NCBI RefSeq assembly: GCF_902364365.1
Contig: NZ_CABJDN010000003.1
Coordinates: forward strand, 496,001 to 560,000
Direction: 5' to 3'
DNA from: Bacteroides intestinalis
GTDB lineage: Bacteria > Bacteroidota > Bacteroidia > Bacteroidales > Bacteroidaceae
DNA: 64,000 nt
Shown here: one piece after another, positions 34,064 to 41,583 of the stretch
Layout of the letters: every line of letters begins with the position of its first letter
How positions within the stretch are numbered: position 1 is the stretch's first letter
Notes under the pieces: generated by a model
Seen by the model: the letters and a program-made list of their open reading frames with translations, nothing else
Told to the model about the DNA's origin: nothing
Database searches by the model: none
Made by a program: the position numbers and the translations under genes

Positions 34064-35332
34064 TTAGTGTGTGAATATTCCTGTTAAATCTTTCGGTTTC
34101 AAAATGCGTCCAAGCAAACAACCCAATACATAATATCTAATGGCATCCATCAAATGATTATATTCATCTACTGGCTCATTGATGTAGTTTCCATCCTTAT
34201 CTTTGTCCCAAACATATTTCCGAAGTTCAGTAATAAGATTGTAAGAGCGTTCTGTTACAAAGAACTCCATGTCTTTAATCTTATCAATACCCGCTTTAAT
34301 TGAGCCGGGAAACTTATCTACCGGATAGATATTCACGCCTCTGTTCTTTATCTCTTGAATCAATCGAGGGTCTTGCGAATCGGCAAAAACTTTCATAGAG
34401 AAAGGCTTTAACCTGTTGGCAATAGCCGACGAAAGCATATCCGTTTCATAGAAAAGTTCATCAACATACAAACGGTTATCAATGATGCCACATCTTACAG
34501 CAGCGGAAGGATCATTAGTAAATCCGAAATCCTGCCCTATTCCTACCTTTTTGCATTCCTGTGGGAACTCTTTCACAATACCCCACTTCTTGAATACGGC
34601 ACCTTCCGCCACATCAGCCCAACGACCGATAACCACATGAGCATATTTCTCCGGGTTATTCTCCTTCATGTCCTCTACCTCTTTAAGGAACTCAGGAGAA
34701 AGGTTCTCCAAGTTATCAAGATATGTCGTATGGATATGAAGTACATTAGGATGAGTGGAGATTTGAACCTGAACTCCGTCAATCTCTACCAGCTTGTGAG
34801 TATTCTCAATATACTTTTTGTAAATGAAGTGATTGGAATCACAAGGATTCATTATGATGATAATCCGGTTCTGAATCCCTTTCTTACGAATGGAGAGCAT
34901 TATCTTGTCGAACTCTTCCTCATTCGTCCACTCTTCCGCTTCATCACAGACAAAAGTAGTGATACCTTGAATAGACTTCAATTTTGCCGTCTGATTACCA
35001 GATGAAGTCTTGATACCTCGGAACATGATACGGCTCTTAGTCATTTTATTGACTATATCCGTCTTGGTAGTCTTGAAATACTTAGTAGTTCCATCGAGGT
35101 CTATCTTCTCCATCATTTCGGGGATGATAGACATACCAGCGGAAACCATCGTATAGCGAGTATAGAGAATCTGGTGGACTATCTTCTCAGTTTCTGTGAG
35201 TTCAAAGGTCAATCGCTCGATGAAAGTGGAAGCATTGAAAGACTTTCCCGATCCACGTCCACCGGTGATAAGGATAATGAATTTCTCGTTATCGGTGTAT
35301 AAGGGGTGATATATTGTTTGGGGAGTTATCAT
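34064..35332 (-). CDS. terL: Terminase large subunit
   Basis: 422 aa. ATPase: Walker A GGRGSGKS at residues 24-31, Walker B VCDEAEE at 128-134, coupling motif IIIMNPCDSN. Nuclease: GQDFGFTNDPSA near 265 (first Asp), FADSQDP near 325, MDAIRYY near 395. PBSX-type/Terminase_3 family. Cuts and translocates phage DNA into the prohead together with the small subunit encoded upstream (4-bp overlap). Confidence 0.95.
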   Translation of the reverse strand: MITPQTIYHPLYTDNEKFIILITGGRGSGKSFNASTFIERLTFELTETEKIVHQILYTRYTMVSAGMSIIPEMMEKIDLDGTTKYFKTTKTDIVNKMTKSRIMFRGIKTSSGNQTAKLKSIQGITTFVCDEAEEWTNEEEFDKIMLSIRKKGIQNRIIIIMNPCDSNHFIYKKYIENTHKLVEIDGVQVQISTHPNVLHIHTTYLDNLENLSPEFLKEVEDMKENNPEKYAHVVIGRWADVAEGAVFKKWGIVKEFPQECKKVGIGQDFGFTNDPSAAVRCGIIDNRLYVDELFYETDMLSSAIANRLKPFSMKVFADSQDPRLIQEIKNRGVNIYPVDKFPGSIKAGIDKIKDMEFFVTERSYNLITELRKYVWDKDKDGNYINEPVDEYNHLMDAIRYYVLGCLLGRILKPKDLTGIFTH

Positions 35333-35844
35333 TTCAGTTTGTCTTTAATCCAGGAATCAATACTGATACCGTGGTTTATGTCAGTAGGAATGTCAGCTTC
35401 TTCATCCTGCTTACGTTCAACTTTTCTCCAATCTTCATCGTAATGATATAACCAAACAGACTGCGCTTGTAAACTTGGAGCCAGTTCACCTTCTACGATT
35501 TGAACTTCTTCCTCGCCCGTCAGGTTGCCCTCTCTGTCCTTAATTTTTCTGATAGTGGTGTTCTTAGTCTTAATACCACCAAGAGCCATAGCAAGGAACT
35601 TAGCACGTACAAGAGCGTTTATAGCACAACGCGCACGCGATAATACTTCGTTCAATTCGGGGTACTCACCTTTCTTCTCACAAAAAGTTTGAGGACATAA
35701 CCCAACGGCATGAGCAATTTCCTTATCAGTGAATCCCTTTTTGGCATACGACTCTACAAGAGAAAGAAAGTCCTCGCTTGTATAGTCAAACTTAGGCTTT
35801 CTTCCTCCACGACCTTTTTGGTTTTGAGATTCACTATTGCTCAT
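35329..35844 (-). CDS. terS: Terminase small subunit
   Basis: 171 aa. N-terminal HTH-like part (GFTDKEIAHAVGLCPQTFCEK) for DNA recognition, central oligomerisation helices and an acidic C-terminal tail. Directly upstream of and overlapping terL by 4 bp, the usual pairing. Confidence 0.88.
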   Translation of the reverse strand: MSNSESQNQKGRGGRKPKFDYTSEDFLSLVESYAKKGFTDKEIAHAVGLCPQTFCEKKGEYPELNEVLSRARCAINALVRAKFLAMALGGIKTKNTTIRKIKDREGNLTGEEEVQIVEGELAPSLQAQSVWLYHYDEDWRKVERKQDEEADIPTDINHGISIDSWIKDKLK

Positions 35845-35845
35845 A

Positions 35846-36592
35846 TCAATCTACCCGTTCTACTTGTTCATCAAACACTTCTCCTTTTATGAATTTCATA
35901 TCCGGATCATAACCGAATCTCTCACAGAAAACGGCTTTAGCTTCATAGGTATCAAAGGATAACATCACATAAGCATCCATATCCTCGGCTTGCTTCTGCG
36001 CATTCTCCTTTACTTGTTGCTTAACTTCCTTATTATGTGCAATTTTGGCTTCTCTTGATAATTCAGCAATTTTCTTTTCTCTGTCCTTATCTTCATTATA
36101 AGAGCTGGACATATCTTCTATTCCTGCCCGTATATCTTCTAAAACAGGCATATCAAAGTCTATACCAATGATTGATAAATCCTGTTCTGTTAATCCTGCA
36201 CTCTTAAAATCAATCTCAGGTAATAAATTGCGCAAGGCTTCTATATCAAATTCTCCTTGAACAGATTGATTGTTCATAAAGATATTCTGTTCTTTTTCCT
36301 CTTTTTCTGATAGGTTTACCTTGTCAACACGAAGTATATAATCCGTTTCAGTTGTACCGTCATATCCATTGAGTTGATCCAAAACGGTTACACGTTGATG
36401 ACCAGAAACCAAATTATTTGTCCGCTCATTCCATATAATACCTCCAAGCATTCCAACACGTTTAATATTCTGCTTTAACTTTTTCAACGCAGAATCCGTT
36501 ATCTTCCTTGGATTATAATTGGCAAAACGAATGCTACTGCGAGCGATTTCTACCGGCTCCGATTTAAAGTATCTGTTTAGTTCTTTGCTCAT
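35846..36592 (-). CDS. ParB/Srx-fold protein (IbrB-like partner)
   Basis: 248 aa. Residues ~20-105 are the ParB N-terminal nuclease/CTPase-like domain with the characteristic LVSGHQRVTVL (61-71). The rest is helical, with a Lys/Glu-rich coiled coil and a C-terminal AKAVFCERFGYDPD segment. It overlaps the PAPS-reductase-like gene by 29 bp. Such ParB-like plus PP-loop pairs include E. coli IbrB/IbrA. Here it sits directly before terS, so a role in DNA modification or packaging control is possible; neither is shown. Confidence 0.8.
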   Translation of the reverse strand: MSKELNRYFKSEPVEIARSSIRFANYNPRKITDSALKKLKQNIKRVGMLGGIIWNERTNNLVSGHQRVTVLDQLNGYDGTTETDYILRVDKVNLSEKEEKEQNIFMNNQSVQGEFDIEALRNLLPEIDFKSAGLTEQDLSIIGIDFDMPVLEDIRAGIEDMSSSYNEDKDREKKIAELSREAKIAHNKEVKQQVKENAQKQAEDMDAYVMLSFDTYEAKAVFCERFGYDPDMKFIKGEVFDEQVERVD

Positions 36593-37253
36593 AATCGAAT
36601 AATATTTTTTCTGATAATGGAAATGCCTTTAATATTTTCTGTAAGTCCTCCGGCTCATTTTTCTTTAACCATAAGAATACTTTTATATCAAACCAAAGCC
36701 CATTACCGGCTTCTTTAGAGTATTCAACAGGAGTTGGAAGATTATGGAATTTAATATATGCAAGCACTTCTTTTTTTTTCCACAATGATAAAGGATAGGC
36801 TATTTTTGACTTTATGTTTATCGCTTCATCTTCGTATGTCCTAAGCATTAACCTGCGATTCAGACTATCTGATTGTTTCATACCAAGAAAGCACCAGTCA
36901 ATGCCTATATGCGCTCTGACACGTTCTATCACATCTGCTAATTTCAGTATTTTGATGTCTTTCTGTGGTTGGCAAAATAATCCAATTTTCAATACCCTTG
37001 ACAAATTCCAATGTGGCACTTCAAGAAATGTCACGTTACTGTATTTTGATTTTGAGTAATTTATGAATCTATTTATATGATTCAATCCTTTGACAAAATA
37101 CATAAATACGCATACCACTTCTTTAAAAAGTGGCGCAACCATATCGAGCATTGCGATAGAATCTTTGCCACATGAATAAAACAATAGCACACGGTCAGTC
37201 TGACTTCTGACCGTGGCTATAACTTTTGATGAATGTTGCTGTATATTCATCAT
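36564..37253 (-). CDS. PAPS-reductase-family PP-loop protein (IbrA-like)
   Basis: 229 aa. PP-loop ATP-binding motif SCGKDSIAM at 27-35, followed by the CysH-like fold; Cys96 in DWCFLGMK-like context and KIAYPLSLWKKKEVLAYI late in the protein. Lacks the ECGLH-type redox Cys of assimilatory PAPS reductase, so it is probably an adenylating enzyme or a regulator. Paired with the ParB-like gene (29-bp overlap). Confidence 0.8.
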   Translation of the reverse strand: MMNIQQHSSKVIATVRSQTDRVLLFYSCGKDSIAMLDMVAPLFKEVVCVFMYFVKGLNHINRFINYSKSKYSNVTFLEVPHWNLSRVLKIGLFCQPQKDIKILKLADVIERVRAHIGIDWCFLGMKQSDSLNRRLMLRTYEDEAINIKSKIAYPLSLWKKKEVLAYIKFHNLPTPVEYSKEAGNGLWFDIKVFLWLKKNEPEDLQKILKAFPLSEKILFDYEQRTKQIL

Positions 37254-37384
37254 TTCGCACCAAACAAACGGTTATAGTCCCTCTGTTGCTGCTCTCTGTT
37301 TTGAATACGACCTGACACACCTCTTCGTGCGCCAATATTGTCACCTCTTTGATAATTATAGACTCGGCAATTAATTTTTATGGT

Positions 37385-37780
37385 TTAACAATTGAATTTT
37401 TCTAAAACTTTGCCCAACTTATAAACTATTTGAGCCATAGCATACATCATACCGTCTTTCTCATACGTTATAACATTATCGTTTTTGTCTGTTATGACTT
37501 CTATTTGTGCTGATTTTACCTCAACAATCAAATAAGGGCGTGTACCTTTTTGTTCACCTGTTATTAGCTTTAGCGCATCATATTTTACTATTTCAGGCTT
37601 ACAGTCAACACCTTTAGGTACGAGTGATGCCATTTTGTAGATTTTACCATCATCGCCACGATAAACAACATATCTTGAACAATACATGGTAGGTCTTAAT
37701 TCTCTAAATTCTTCAGTTTTCTCGCCAGTCAAAATTTCGTTGAAAGGCTGTTGTTTAATAGTTAATGCAAGTACCTTCAT
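37385..37780 (-). CDS. ASCH-domain protein
   Basis: 131 aa. N-terminal LALTIKQQPFNEILTGEKTEEFRELRP carries the ASCH signature (GxKxxExR), and strands with TRPYLIVEVKSAQIE follow. ASCH domains bind RNA or modified nucleosides. First protein gene of the late segment after the tRNA. Role unknown; binding of a modified base or tRNA would fit its neighbours, as inference only. Confidence 0.75.
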   Translation of the reverse strand: MKVLALTIKQQPFNEILTGEKTEEFRELRPTMYCSRYVVYRGDDGKIYKMASLVPKGVDCKPEIVKYDALKLITGEQKGTRPYLIVEVKSAQIEVITDKNDNVITYEKDGMMYAMAQIVYKLGKVLEKFNC

Positions 37781-37812
37781 AATCGTGTCATTTTTTTAAT
37801 TAATATTCATAG

Positions 37813-37885
37813 TTGCGGGACAGGGATTCGAACCCCGGACCTCTACCAAGTCAAAGTAGCGAGCTGACCACTGCTCTACCCCGCG
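37813..37885 (-). tRNA. tRNA with anticodon GAC (Val), phage-encoded
   Basis: 73-nt cloverleaf on the minus strand. The acceptor is 6 of 7 paired, with a C1 x A72 mismatch and G7-U66. U8 A9 are present; D arm GAGC/GCTC with an AGTGGTCA loop; anticodon arm CTACT-TTGACTT-GGTAG (one G-U pair); variable AGGTC; T arm CGGGG-TTCGAAT-CCCTG. CCA is not encoded. Anticodon 34-36 is GAC (Val), with U at position 37 where a purine is usual. The GAC loop resembles that of bacterial Val-GAC tRNAs. It lies 28 bp behind a strong -7 element. The two odd positions leave open a degenerate or specialised tRNA. Confidence 0.75.
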
Positions 37886-37912
37886 ATAGTACCCCAAAGG
37901 TACTACCACAAC

Positions 37913-37920
37913 CAAAGATA
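37913..37920 (-). promoter_or_regulatory. Promoter -7 element before the tRNA and late genes
   Basis: TATCTTTG on the minus strand, 27 bp before the tRNA 5' end. Inverted repeat C lies 23 bp upstream, over the -33 position, so this looks like a regulated promoter for tRNA, ASCH, the IbrAB-like pair, terminase and portal. Confidence 0.6.
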
Positions 37921-37943
37921 ACGAAATATCTTCAATCGTTATA

Positions 37944-37967
37944 CACGACAATCGGTTTATTGTCGTG
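37944..37967. promoter_or_regulatory. Inverted repeat site C (9-bp arms)
   Basis: CACGACAAT-CGGTTT-ATTGTCGTG, perfect. Shares ACGACAAT-N6-ATTGTCGT with site B and, with one mismatch, site A. It overlaps the 3' end of the DUF3873-like gene and covers the -33 region of the promoter at 37913, a position fit for an activator or repressor. Confidence 0.7.
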
Positions 37968-38163
37968 AACTAAGCCAAATATCACGTCTTTCTCTGCATG
38001 CCTCTAAGGTAGGCGCACAACAAGAGAATAGCTCACCACTTTCAGTACGATAGTCGTACTGGTACATTCTCACTCTCTTTCTGCCTAACTTCGTTGTGTA
38101 GGTAGTGTAATTCTCTTTACCGGGCTGGCATACGCTGCAACCGTTTTCGTTTATTGAGTTCAT
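37957..38163 (-). CDS. DUF3873-like small protein
   Basis: 68 aa: MNSINENGCSVCQPGKENY, then QYDYRTESGELFSCC, then PTLEACRERRDIWL. The pattern Cys-Gln-Pro-Gly, YDYR, ELF and PTLE-x-CR matches the DUF3873 family spread on Bacteroides mobile elements. Function unknown. Overlaps the upstream gene by 4 bp. Confidence 0.7.
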   Translation of the reverse strand: MNSINENGCSVCQPGKENYTTYTTKLGRKRVRMYQYDYRTESGELFSCCAPTLEACRERRDIWLSSRQ

Positions 38164-38489
38164 AAGCTATATTTTACTGTATTATCTTCAATCCAAACCT
38201 CAGACGCATTTCGTCTTTGCATCACACTATCATGGTAAACTTGATTTTCTTTGGATATTCTCGCAAATTCAGTTTTAACTTGGCTTAATTCACGCTCTAA
38301 CCTTAATACTTTTTGAGAATCCGATTCACCGTTATCTTTCATAAATGGTGTCATTTCCATATCTCGCATTGCATCCAAATGGTCTATAAAATCACTTGCA
38401 ACTTTCTCGATTACATCGGTTGATGCAGAAATATCATATTCTTGAAATATATCTGCCATTGCTTCTATATCTTCATTTCTCATAATCAT
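38160..38489 (-). CDS. Hypothetical protein with coiled coil
   Basis: 109 aa, acidic helical N-terminus (AMADIFQEYDISASTDVIEK) and a coiled-coil segment at ~60-90 (VLRLERELSQVKTEFARISK). The start ATGATTATG offers two Met choices two codons apart. 4-bp overlaps on both sides. No recognised family. Confidence 0.6.
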   Translation of the reverse strand: MIMRNEDIEAMADIFQEYDISASTDVIEKVASDFIDHLDAMRDMEMTPFMKDNGESDSQKVLRLERELSQVKTEFARISKENQVYHDSVMQRRNASEVWIEDNTVKYSL

Positions 38490-38686
38490 TCAGTTCTATA
38501 AGTTTTACCACCAAATTTCTCATCGCCATCTACCAATATATGATAGCTGATATAAGGCTTGTTCTCTTTATCGTTATGCTCTTTGCATTTAACCCTTGCT
38601 TCTTCAATTGTATCGCATTTGCACATGGTGTATTCGGGATAGCCATCGAAGTATCTTACAACTCTATATTCTTTGCTCATAATCAT
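38486..38686 (-). CDS. Small hypothetical protein
   Basis: 66 aa, strand-rich N-terminus (EYRVVRYFDGYPEYTMCKC) and a helix with IEEARVKCKEHN. The ATG overlaps the stop of the 57-aa membrane protein gene upstream (ATGA). Unknown function. Confidence 0.6.
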   Translation of the reverse strand: MIMSKEYRVVRYFDGYPEYTMCKCDTIEEARVKCKEHNDKENKPYISYHILVDGDEKFGGKTYRTE

Positions 38687-38856
38687 TTACGTTTTTCAAT
38701 ATTGCTTTTAATTCTACACAACACAAGTAATATATATATCAATGTCATACAGATAATATACAATAAGCAATCTGTTTTGCTAATTGATTTTGTAACATGA
38801 GAGGCTGAAATGAAAACAAACATTACAAAATACGTGATTACATCTGCTCTATTCAT
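38683..38856 (-). CDS. Small two-pass membrane protein
   Basis: 57 aa found by translating the gap: begins MNRADVITYFVMFVFIS and ends RIKSNIEKRK. Two hydrophobic segments (residues ~6-20 and ~30-47) and a basic C-terminus. The stop overlaps the next start (ATGA), and the upstream neighbour ends 10 bp before, so it fits the operon. Unknown function. Confidence 0.6.
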   Translation of the reverse strand: MNRADVITYFVMFVFISASHVTKSISKTDCLLYIICMTLIYILLVLCRIKSNIEKRK

Positions 38857-38866
38857 ACGCTTTTAT

Positions 38867-39079
38867 TTATTTTATTGGTTTCCAATGTGTAATATATCCA
38901 TCATCTAAATTGCTATAATACTCTTCTTCGTCACTTAAACCTAAACACACCCAAACTTCACCATCTTTATCTACAGTGCCAGTATATTCATAGTCACCGG
39001 TATGTAATTTCACCTTTTCGTTAACGGGAGGAATGCAATCAGCAATCCTTATCCACCCTTCATTATCCAATGTTTCCAT
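38867..39079 (-). CDS. DUF551-like small protein
   Basis: 70 aa: GWIRIADCIPPVNEKVKL at the start and ITHWKPIK at the end match the W-I-x-(V/I)-x-D-x-x-P-P and THW-x-P ends of DUF551 proteins common in phages. Function unknown. Confidence 0.65.
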   Translation of the reverse strand: METLDNEGWIRIADCIPPVNEKVKLHTGDYEYTGTVDKDGEVWVCLGLSDEEEYYSNLDDGYITHWKPIK

Positions 39080-39092
39080 AATAATCCAACAT

Positions 39093-39290
39093 TTAAAATT
39101 TCACATTCAATCTCTCTTCACTCGTATAAGCCACAACAAGACCAGTTTCATCATGCTGTATGGTGATGTACTTTTCACCCCTCTCTATAGTAGAGAAGTC
39201 GTACGGCGTACATAGCTTACCCAACACTTTGCCCAGTTGCTTCATCAATGGGGCTTCGGGGCTGATAACTAAAACTAAATCCGCTTTCAT
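39093..39290 (-). CDS. Small hypothetical protein
   Basis: 65 aa, hydrophobic strand at the start (DLVLVISPEAPL), mixed after. Start context CACACGATTATG is the recurrent pre-start motif of this phage. No family recognised. Confidence 0.55.
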   Translation of the reverse strand: MKADLVLVISPEAPLMKQLGKVLGKLCTPYDFSTIERGEKYITIQHDETGLVVAYTSEERLNVKF

Positions 39291-39305
39291 AATCGTGTGT
39301 ATTGT

Positions 39306-39323
39306 GGTAGCCCGAAGGCTACC
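39306..39323 (-). other. Stable intergenic hairpin with UUCG loop
   Basis: On the minus strand GGTAGCC-TTCG-GGCTACC forms a perfect 7-bp stem closed by a C(UUCG)G tetraloop, without a following T-run. A similar hairpin (GCAGGGC-TTTT-GCCCTGC) lies at 39549-39566. They may protect mRNA ends or separate expression of adjacent small genes. Confidence 0.5.
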
Positions 39324-39333
39324 GGATTAAAAC

Positions 39334-39534
39334 TTAGAACTTCTCTATTTTGAGATTGTCGTTAATGATAAACATACGTCCACACTCTAAAATCACATGA
39401 GTATCCGTGACTCTCTTTATCACTCTTACTACATCATCGTGCGATATGCGTGGTGTGCCATCTGCATAGTGACCATTAGCTAAATCACCTGAAATTCTGT
39501 ATCTCAAACCAATTTCTATTTCTTTTATATTCAT
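39334..39534 (-). CDS. Small hypothetical protein
   Basis: 66 aa, strand-rich (IEIGLRYRISGDLANG, VIKRVTDTHVILECG). Flanked by two stable hairpins. Looks like a small barrel; family not recognised. Confidence 0.55.
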   Translation of the reverse strand: MNIKEIEIGLRYRISGDLANGHYADGTPRISHDDVVRVIKRVTDTHVILECGRMFIINDNLKIEKF

Positions 39535-39576
39535 AATCTTCTATATTGCGCAGGGCAAAAGCCCTGCCGGTTAAAC

Positions 39577-39825
39577 TTATAATATTGTAATCTCTTTGCT
39601 ACCTATTTCTGTATCTACATTCAGAACCTCATACTTTTGAGCCTTGTAGTTGTAAACGATCTCACAAGTATTGAAACCTCTACCATCTTCTCTTTGGTCA
39701 TAAACAGTATTTATATGCTGATACATTTTATTGCCTAACATGAAGTTTACCTTACCTGACGTGCAGAAGTAAAATGCTACTGCATATTTCAATGTCTTCT
39801 CTTCATCAATCTTCTTTGTTGCCAT
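39577..39825 (-). CDS. Small hypothetical protein
   Basis: 82 aa, begins MATKKIDEEKTLKYAVAFYF; strand-rich C-terminal half. Divergent from the XRE gene at 40015 across an AT-rich regulatory region, so it may be the first gene of a leftward unit controlled by that regulator. Confidence 0.6.
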   Translation of the reverse strand: MATKKIDEEKTLKYAVAFYFCTSGKVNFMLGNKMYQHINTVYDQREDGRGFNTCEIVYNYKAQKYEVLNVDTEIGSKEITIL

Positions 39826-39983
39826 ATCTTATATATTTTAATTGTTATTCAAACTATGTTTTTATTATCACGATGCAAATATCAAATTTTATTTTGAATA
39901 AAACAAATTTTGATAGAAAATTTTTCAAATTATTTTTTGATACTATTCTTTATATATTCTATGTATAATTTGAAAACTATTCC

Positions 39984-40009
39984 TATCTTTGCATCAAATT
40001 ATAATTTGA
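39984..40009 (+). promoter_or_regulatory. Promoter -7 element and palindromic operator of the second XRE cassette
   Basis: TATCTTTG (39984-39991) is an exact -7 match. TCAAATTATAATTTGA (39994-40009) is a perfect 16-bp palindrome placed at the transcription start, just before the ATG at 40015; further CAAATTT/TTTG repeats lie upstream (39880-39960). This fits autorepression by the XRE protein. Confidence 0.65.
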
Positions 40010-40014
40010 ATATC

Positions 40015-40260
40015 ATGCTAAGAGTACAAGAAATCTGCAAACAGCAGGGCATTACCATGCAAGACCTTGCTAAAAGAATGGGAGTGACATATCAGGCCTT
40101 GTATGCCGCAGTGTCCGGCAACCCTACCATTGGGAAGTTAGGTGAAATAGCAAAGGCATTAGATGTAGGAATAATTGACTTACTGAATGAGGATAAAGAA
40201 GAAAACGCTATTATTTGCCCCCATTGTGGAAAAAAGATAAAAATAGAGAAAGGAGAATGA
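40015..40260 (+). CDS. XRE regulator with C-terminal zinc ribbon
   Basis: 81 aa from the ATG at 40015; a longer upstream frame would cover the promoter and is rejected. HTH at ~3-55 (QGITMQDLAKRMGVTYQALY, then LGEIAKALDVGIIDLL) and a short C-terminal ICPHCGKKIKIEKGE, half of a zinc ribbon. Opposite in direction to the surrounding early/late genes and coupled to the membrane protein gene one base downstream. Confidence 0.85.
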   Translation: MLRVQEICKQQGITMQDLAKRMGVTYQALYAAVSGNPTIGKLGEIAKALDVGIIDLLNEDKEENAIICPHCGKKIKIEKGE

Positions 40261-40261
40261 T

Positions 40262-40867
40262 ATGGATGTCAATACAATTATCAATATTATTGCTGTCATT
40301 TTAGCCATAGGGAACTTTATATTCTTGTGCAGTATATCTCGAAAGAAAGCATATAACGAAGAAAAAGGGAAGAATCTTGCTACCAAAGAAGACATAGAAA
40401 GCATTACTAATATCATTAAATCAGTAGAATCCCAATACAATAATTCATTAGAATTGTTCAAAATGGAATTACTCAATGAATATGAGTTTTCAAAATCACT
40501 TTTTGAAATATGCAATAATTTAGACAAAGAGTTAATAAATCATCTAATTGAATGTAAAAAAGACATTGAAATGGATGAAAGTTATGAGTCACAAGGACAA
40601 TTAGGACAAGCTATTAAATCTATCAATGATTTAGGAGATTTCTTACACTGTTACGAATCTAGATATTCAAATTTAAAGAACTTCAACAAATTAATACAAG
40701 AATGCGATAAAATGTATGGTGTCTATATTGATTTAGATAGCGGAAGAGATATTCAATTTACAAATTATCGTCCCATAACAAAGAAGGTTCAGAAGTATAT
40801 AAAAGACATACTTAAAATAATAATTCCACCAATTAAAGTAGGTAACGCAGAAAAGCCGGAGCACTAA
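40262..40867 (+). CDS. Membrane-anchored protein with KGKNLATKEDI motif
   Basis: 201 aa. Residues ~5-26 are one membrane segment, followed by basic SRKKAYNEEKGKNLATKEDI and then a long helical cytoplasmic domain. The KGKNLATKEDIE stretch after a TM helix recurs in many small membrane proteins of bacterial accessory loci (from memory). In operon with the XRE gene. Likely a lysogen-expressed cargo protein, possibly exclusion; unproven. Confidence 0.65.
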   Translation: MDVNTIINIIAVILAIGNFIFLCSISRKKAYNEEKGKNLATKEDIESITNIIKSVESQYNNSLELFKMELLNEYEFSKSLFEICNNLDKELINHLIECKKDIEMDESYESQGQLGQAIKSINDLGDFLHCYESRYSNLKNFNKLIQECDKMYGVYIDLDSGRDIQFTNYRPITKKVQKYIKDILKIIIPPIKVGNAEKPEH

Positions 40868-40876
40868 ACTCCGGCT
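40851..40876 (-). terminator. Hairpin terminator between convergent units
   Basis: 8-bp stem AGCCGGAG/CTCCGGCT whose loop contains the stop codon of the membrane protein gene. On the minus strand it is followed by TTTTCT, so it ends the leftward gene at 40879; it may also slow rightward transcription. Confidence 0.7.
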
Positions 40877-40878
40877 CA

Positions 40879-41316
40879 TTAATTGATTAGCCCTTTGAAT
40901 TTTAACCGATTTACGATTTCGGTGTAAAGATACTCTATATCCCCACTGAAATCCCCATAGTTCTGATACAGAAACACGACATCCGCACAGTTGTCGGAAA
41001 TGGTACATTCTGATTGAACTCCAAGAACCTTTGCTATTTCTGGACGTAACCCTGATGCCATTTTCCCACCGGCAAGCGAGCTTGGAGAAAACAGGTACAG
41101 GATAATGAAAATGAACTTCTTTCGTTGTGTTACACTATCAATACAAGGGGGAAGACTTCGGCTATTCAATAACTCAACGAAGATTTTATAGATATCCCTA
41201 ATAAGGCTTTTATCTCTCAAAATCGGTGAAGCTAAGGTATTTTCTTCTTCTGAAAGTTCTGATTTCTCAATTCTGATTTTTTTAAGACGAATTATTTTGT
41301 TAAAATCCAGTTCCAT
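40879..41316 (-). CDS. Conserved phage protein of unknown function
   Basis: 145 aa, helical and basic at the N-terminus (FNKIIRLKKIRIEKSELSEEE), with a SLIRDIYKIFVELLN helix and a Cys-containing C-terminal half. It lies at the end of the leftward early operon with its own terminator. The late position in the operon and helical content would suit a regulator of late genes, but no HTH motif is certain. Confidence 0.6.
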   Translation of the reverse strand: MELDFNKIIRLKKIRIEKSELSEEENTLASPILRDKSLIRDIYKIFVELLNSRSLPPCIDSVTQRKKFIFIILYLFSPSSLAGGKMASGLRPEIAKVLGVQSECTISDNCADVVFLYQNYGDFSGDIEYLYTEIVNRLKFKGLIN

Positions 41317-41403
41317 AACACAATTATTTTAAAAGTAAATAGTATATTTGCATCATAATCGTGTGAGGGAGGATTGAGTGGTCGTGCGCTTGGTTCTCCT
41401 TTC

Positions 41404-41583
41404 TTATTTTACATATTTATTCTTTTTCAGAATAACCCTATTCTTTTCATTCACTTCCCTACTCCACATCATAGCAGAATACAAAGCGCCTGCATATAAA
41501 AAGAGTTCTTCACGATTGGTGAGGAACTCTACTTTCAAAGCTTTATCAAAAGCTTTGCTATATAAGTATTTATTTATTTCCAT
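41404..41583 (-). CDS. Small hypothetical protein
   Basis: 59 aa found by translation: MEINKYLYSKAFDKALKVEF, then an AGALYSAMMWSREV helix and a Lys-rich end. The start overlaps the upstream HTH gene by 14 bp and is preceded by GGAAGAAGAA. Unknown function. Confidence 0.6.
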   Translation of the reverse strand: MEINKYLYSKAFDKALKVEFLTNREELFLYAGALYSAMMWSREVNEKNRVILKKNKYVK

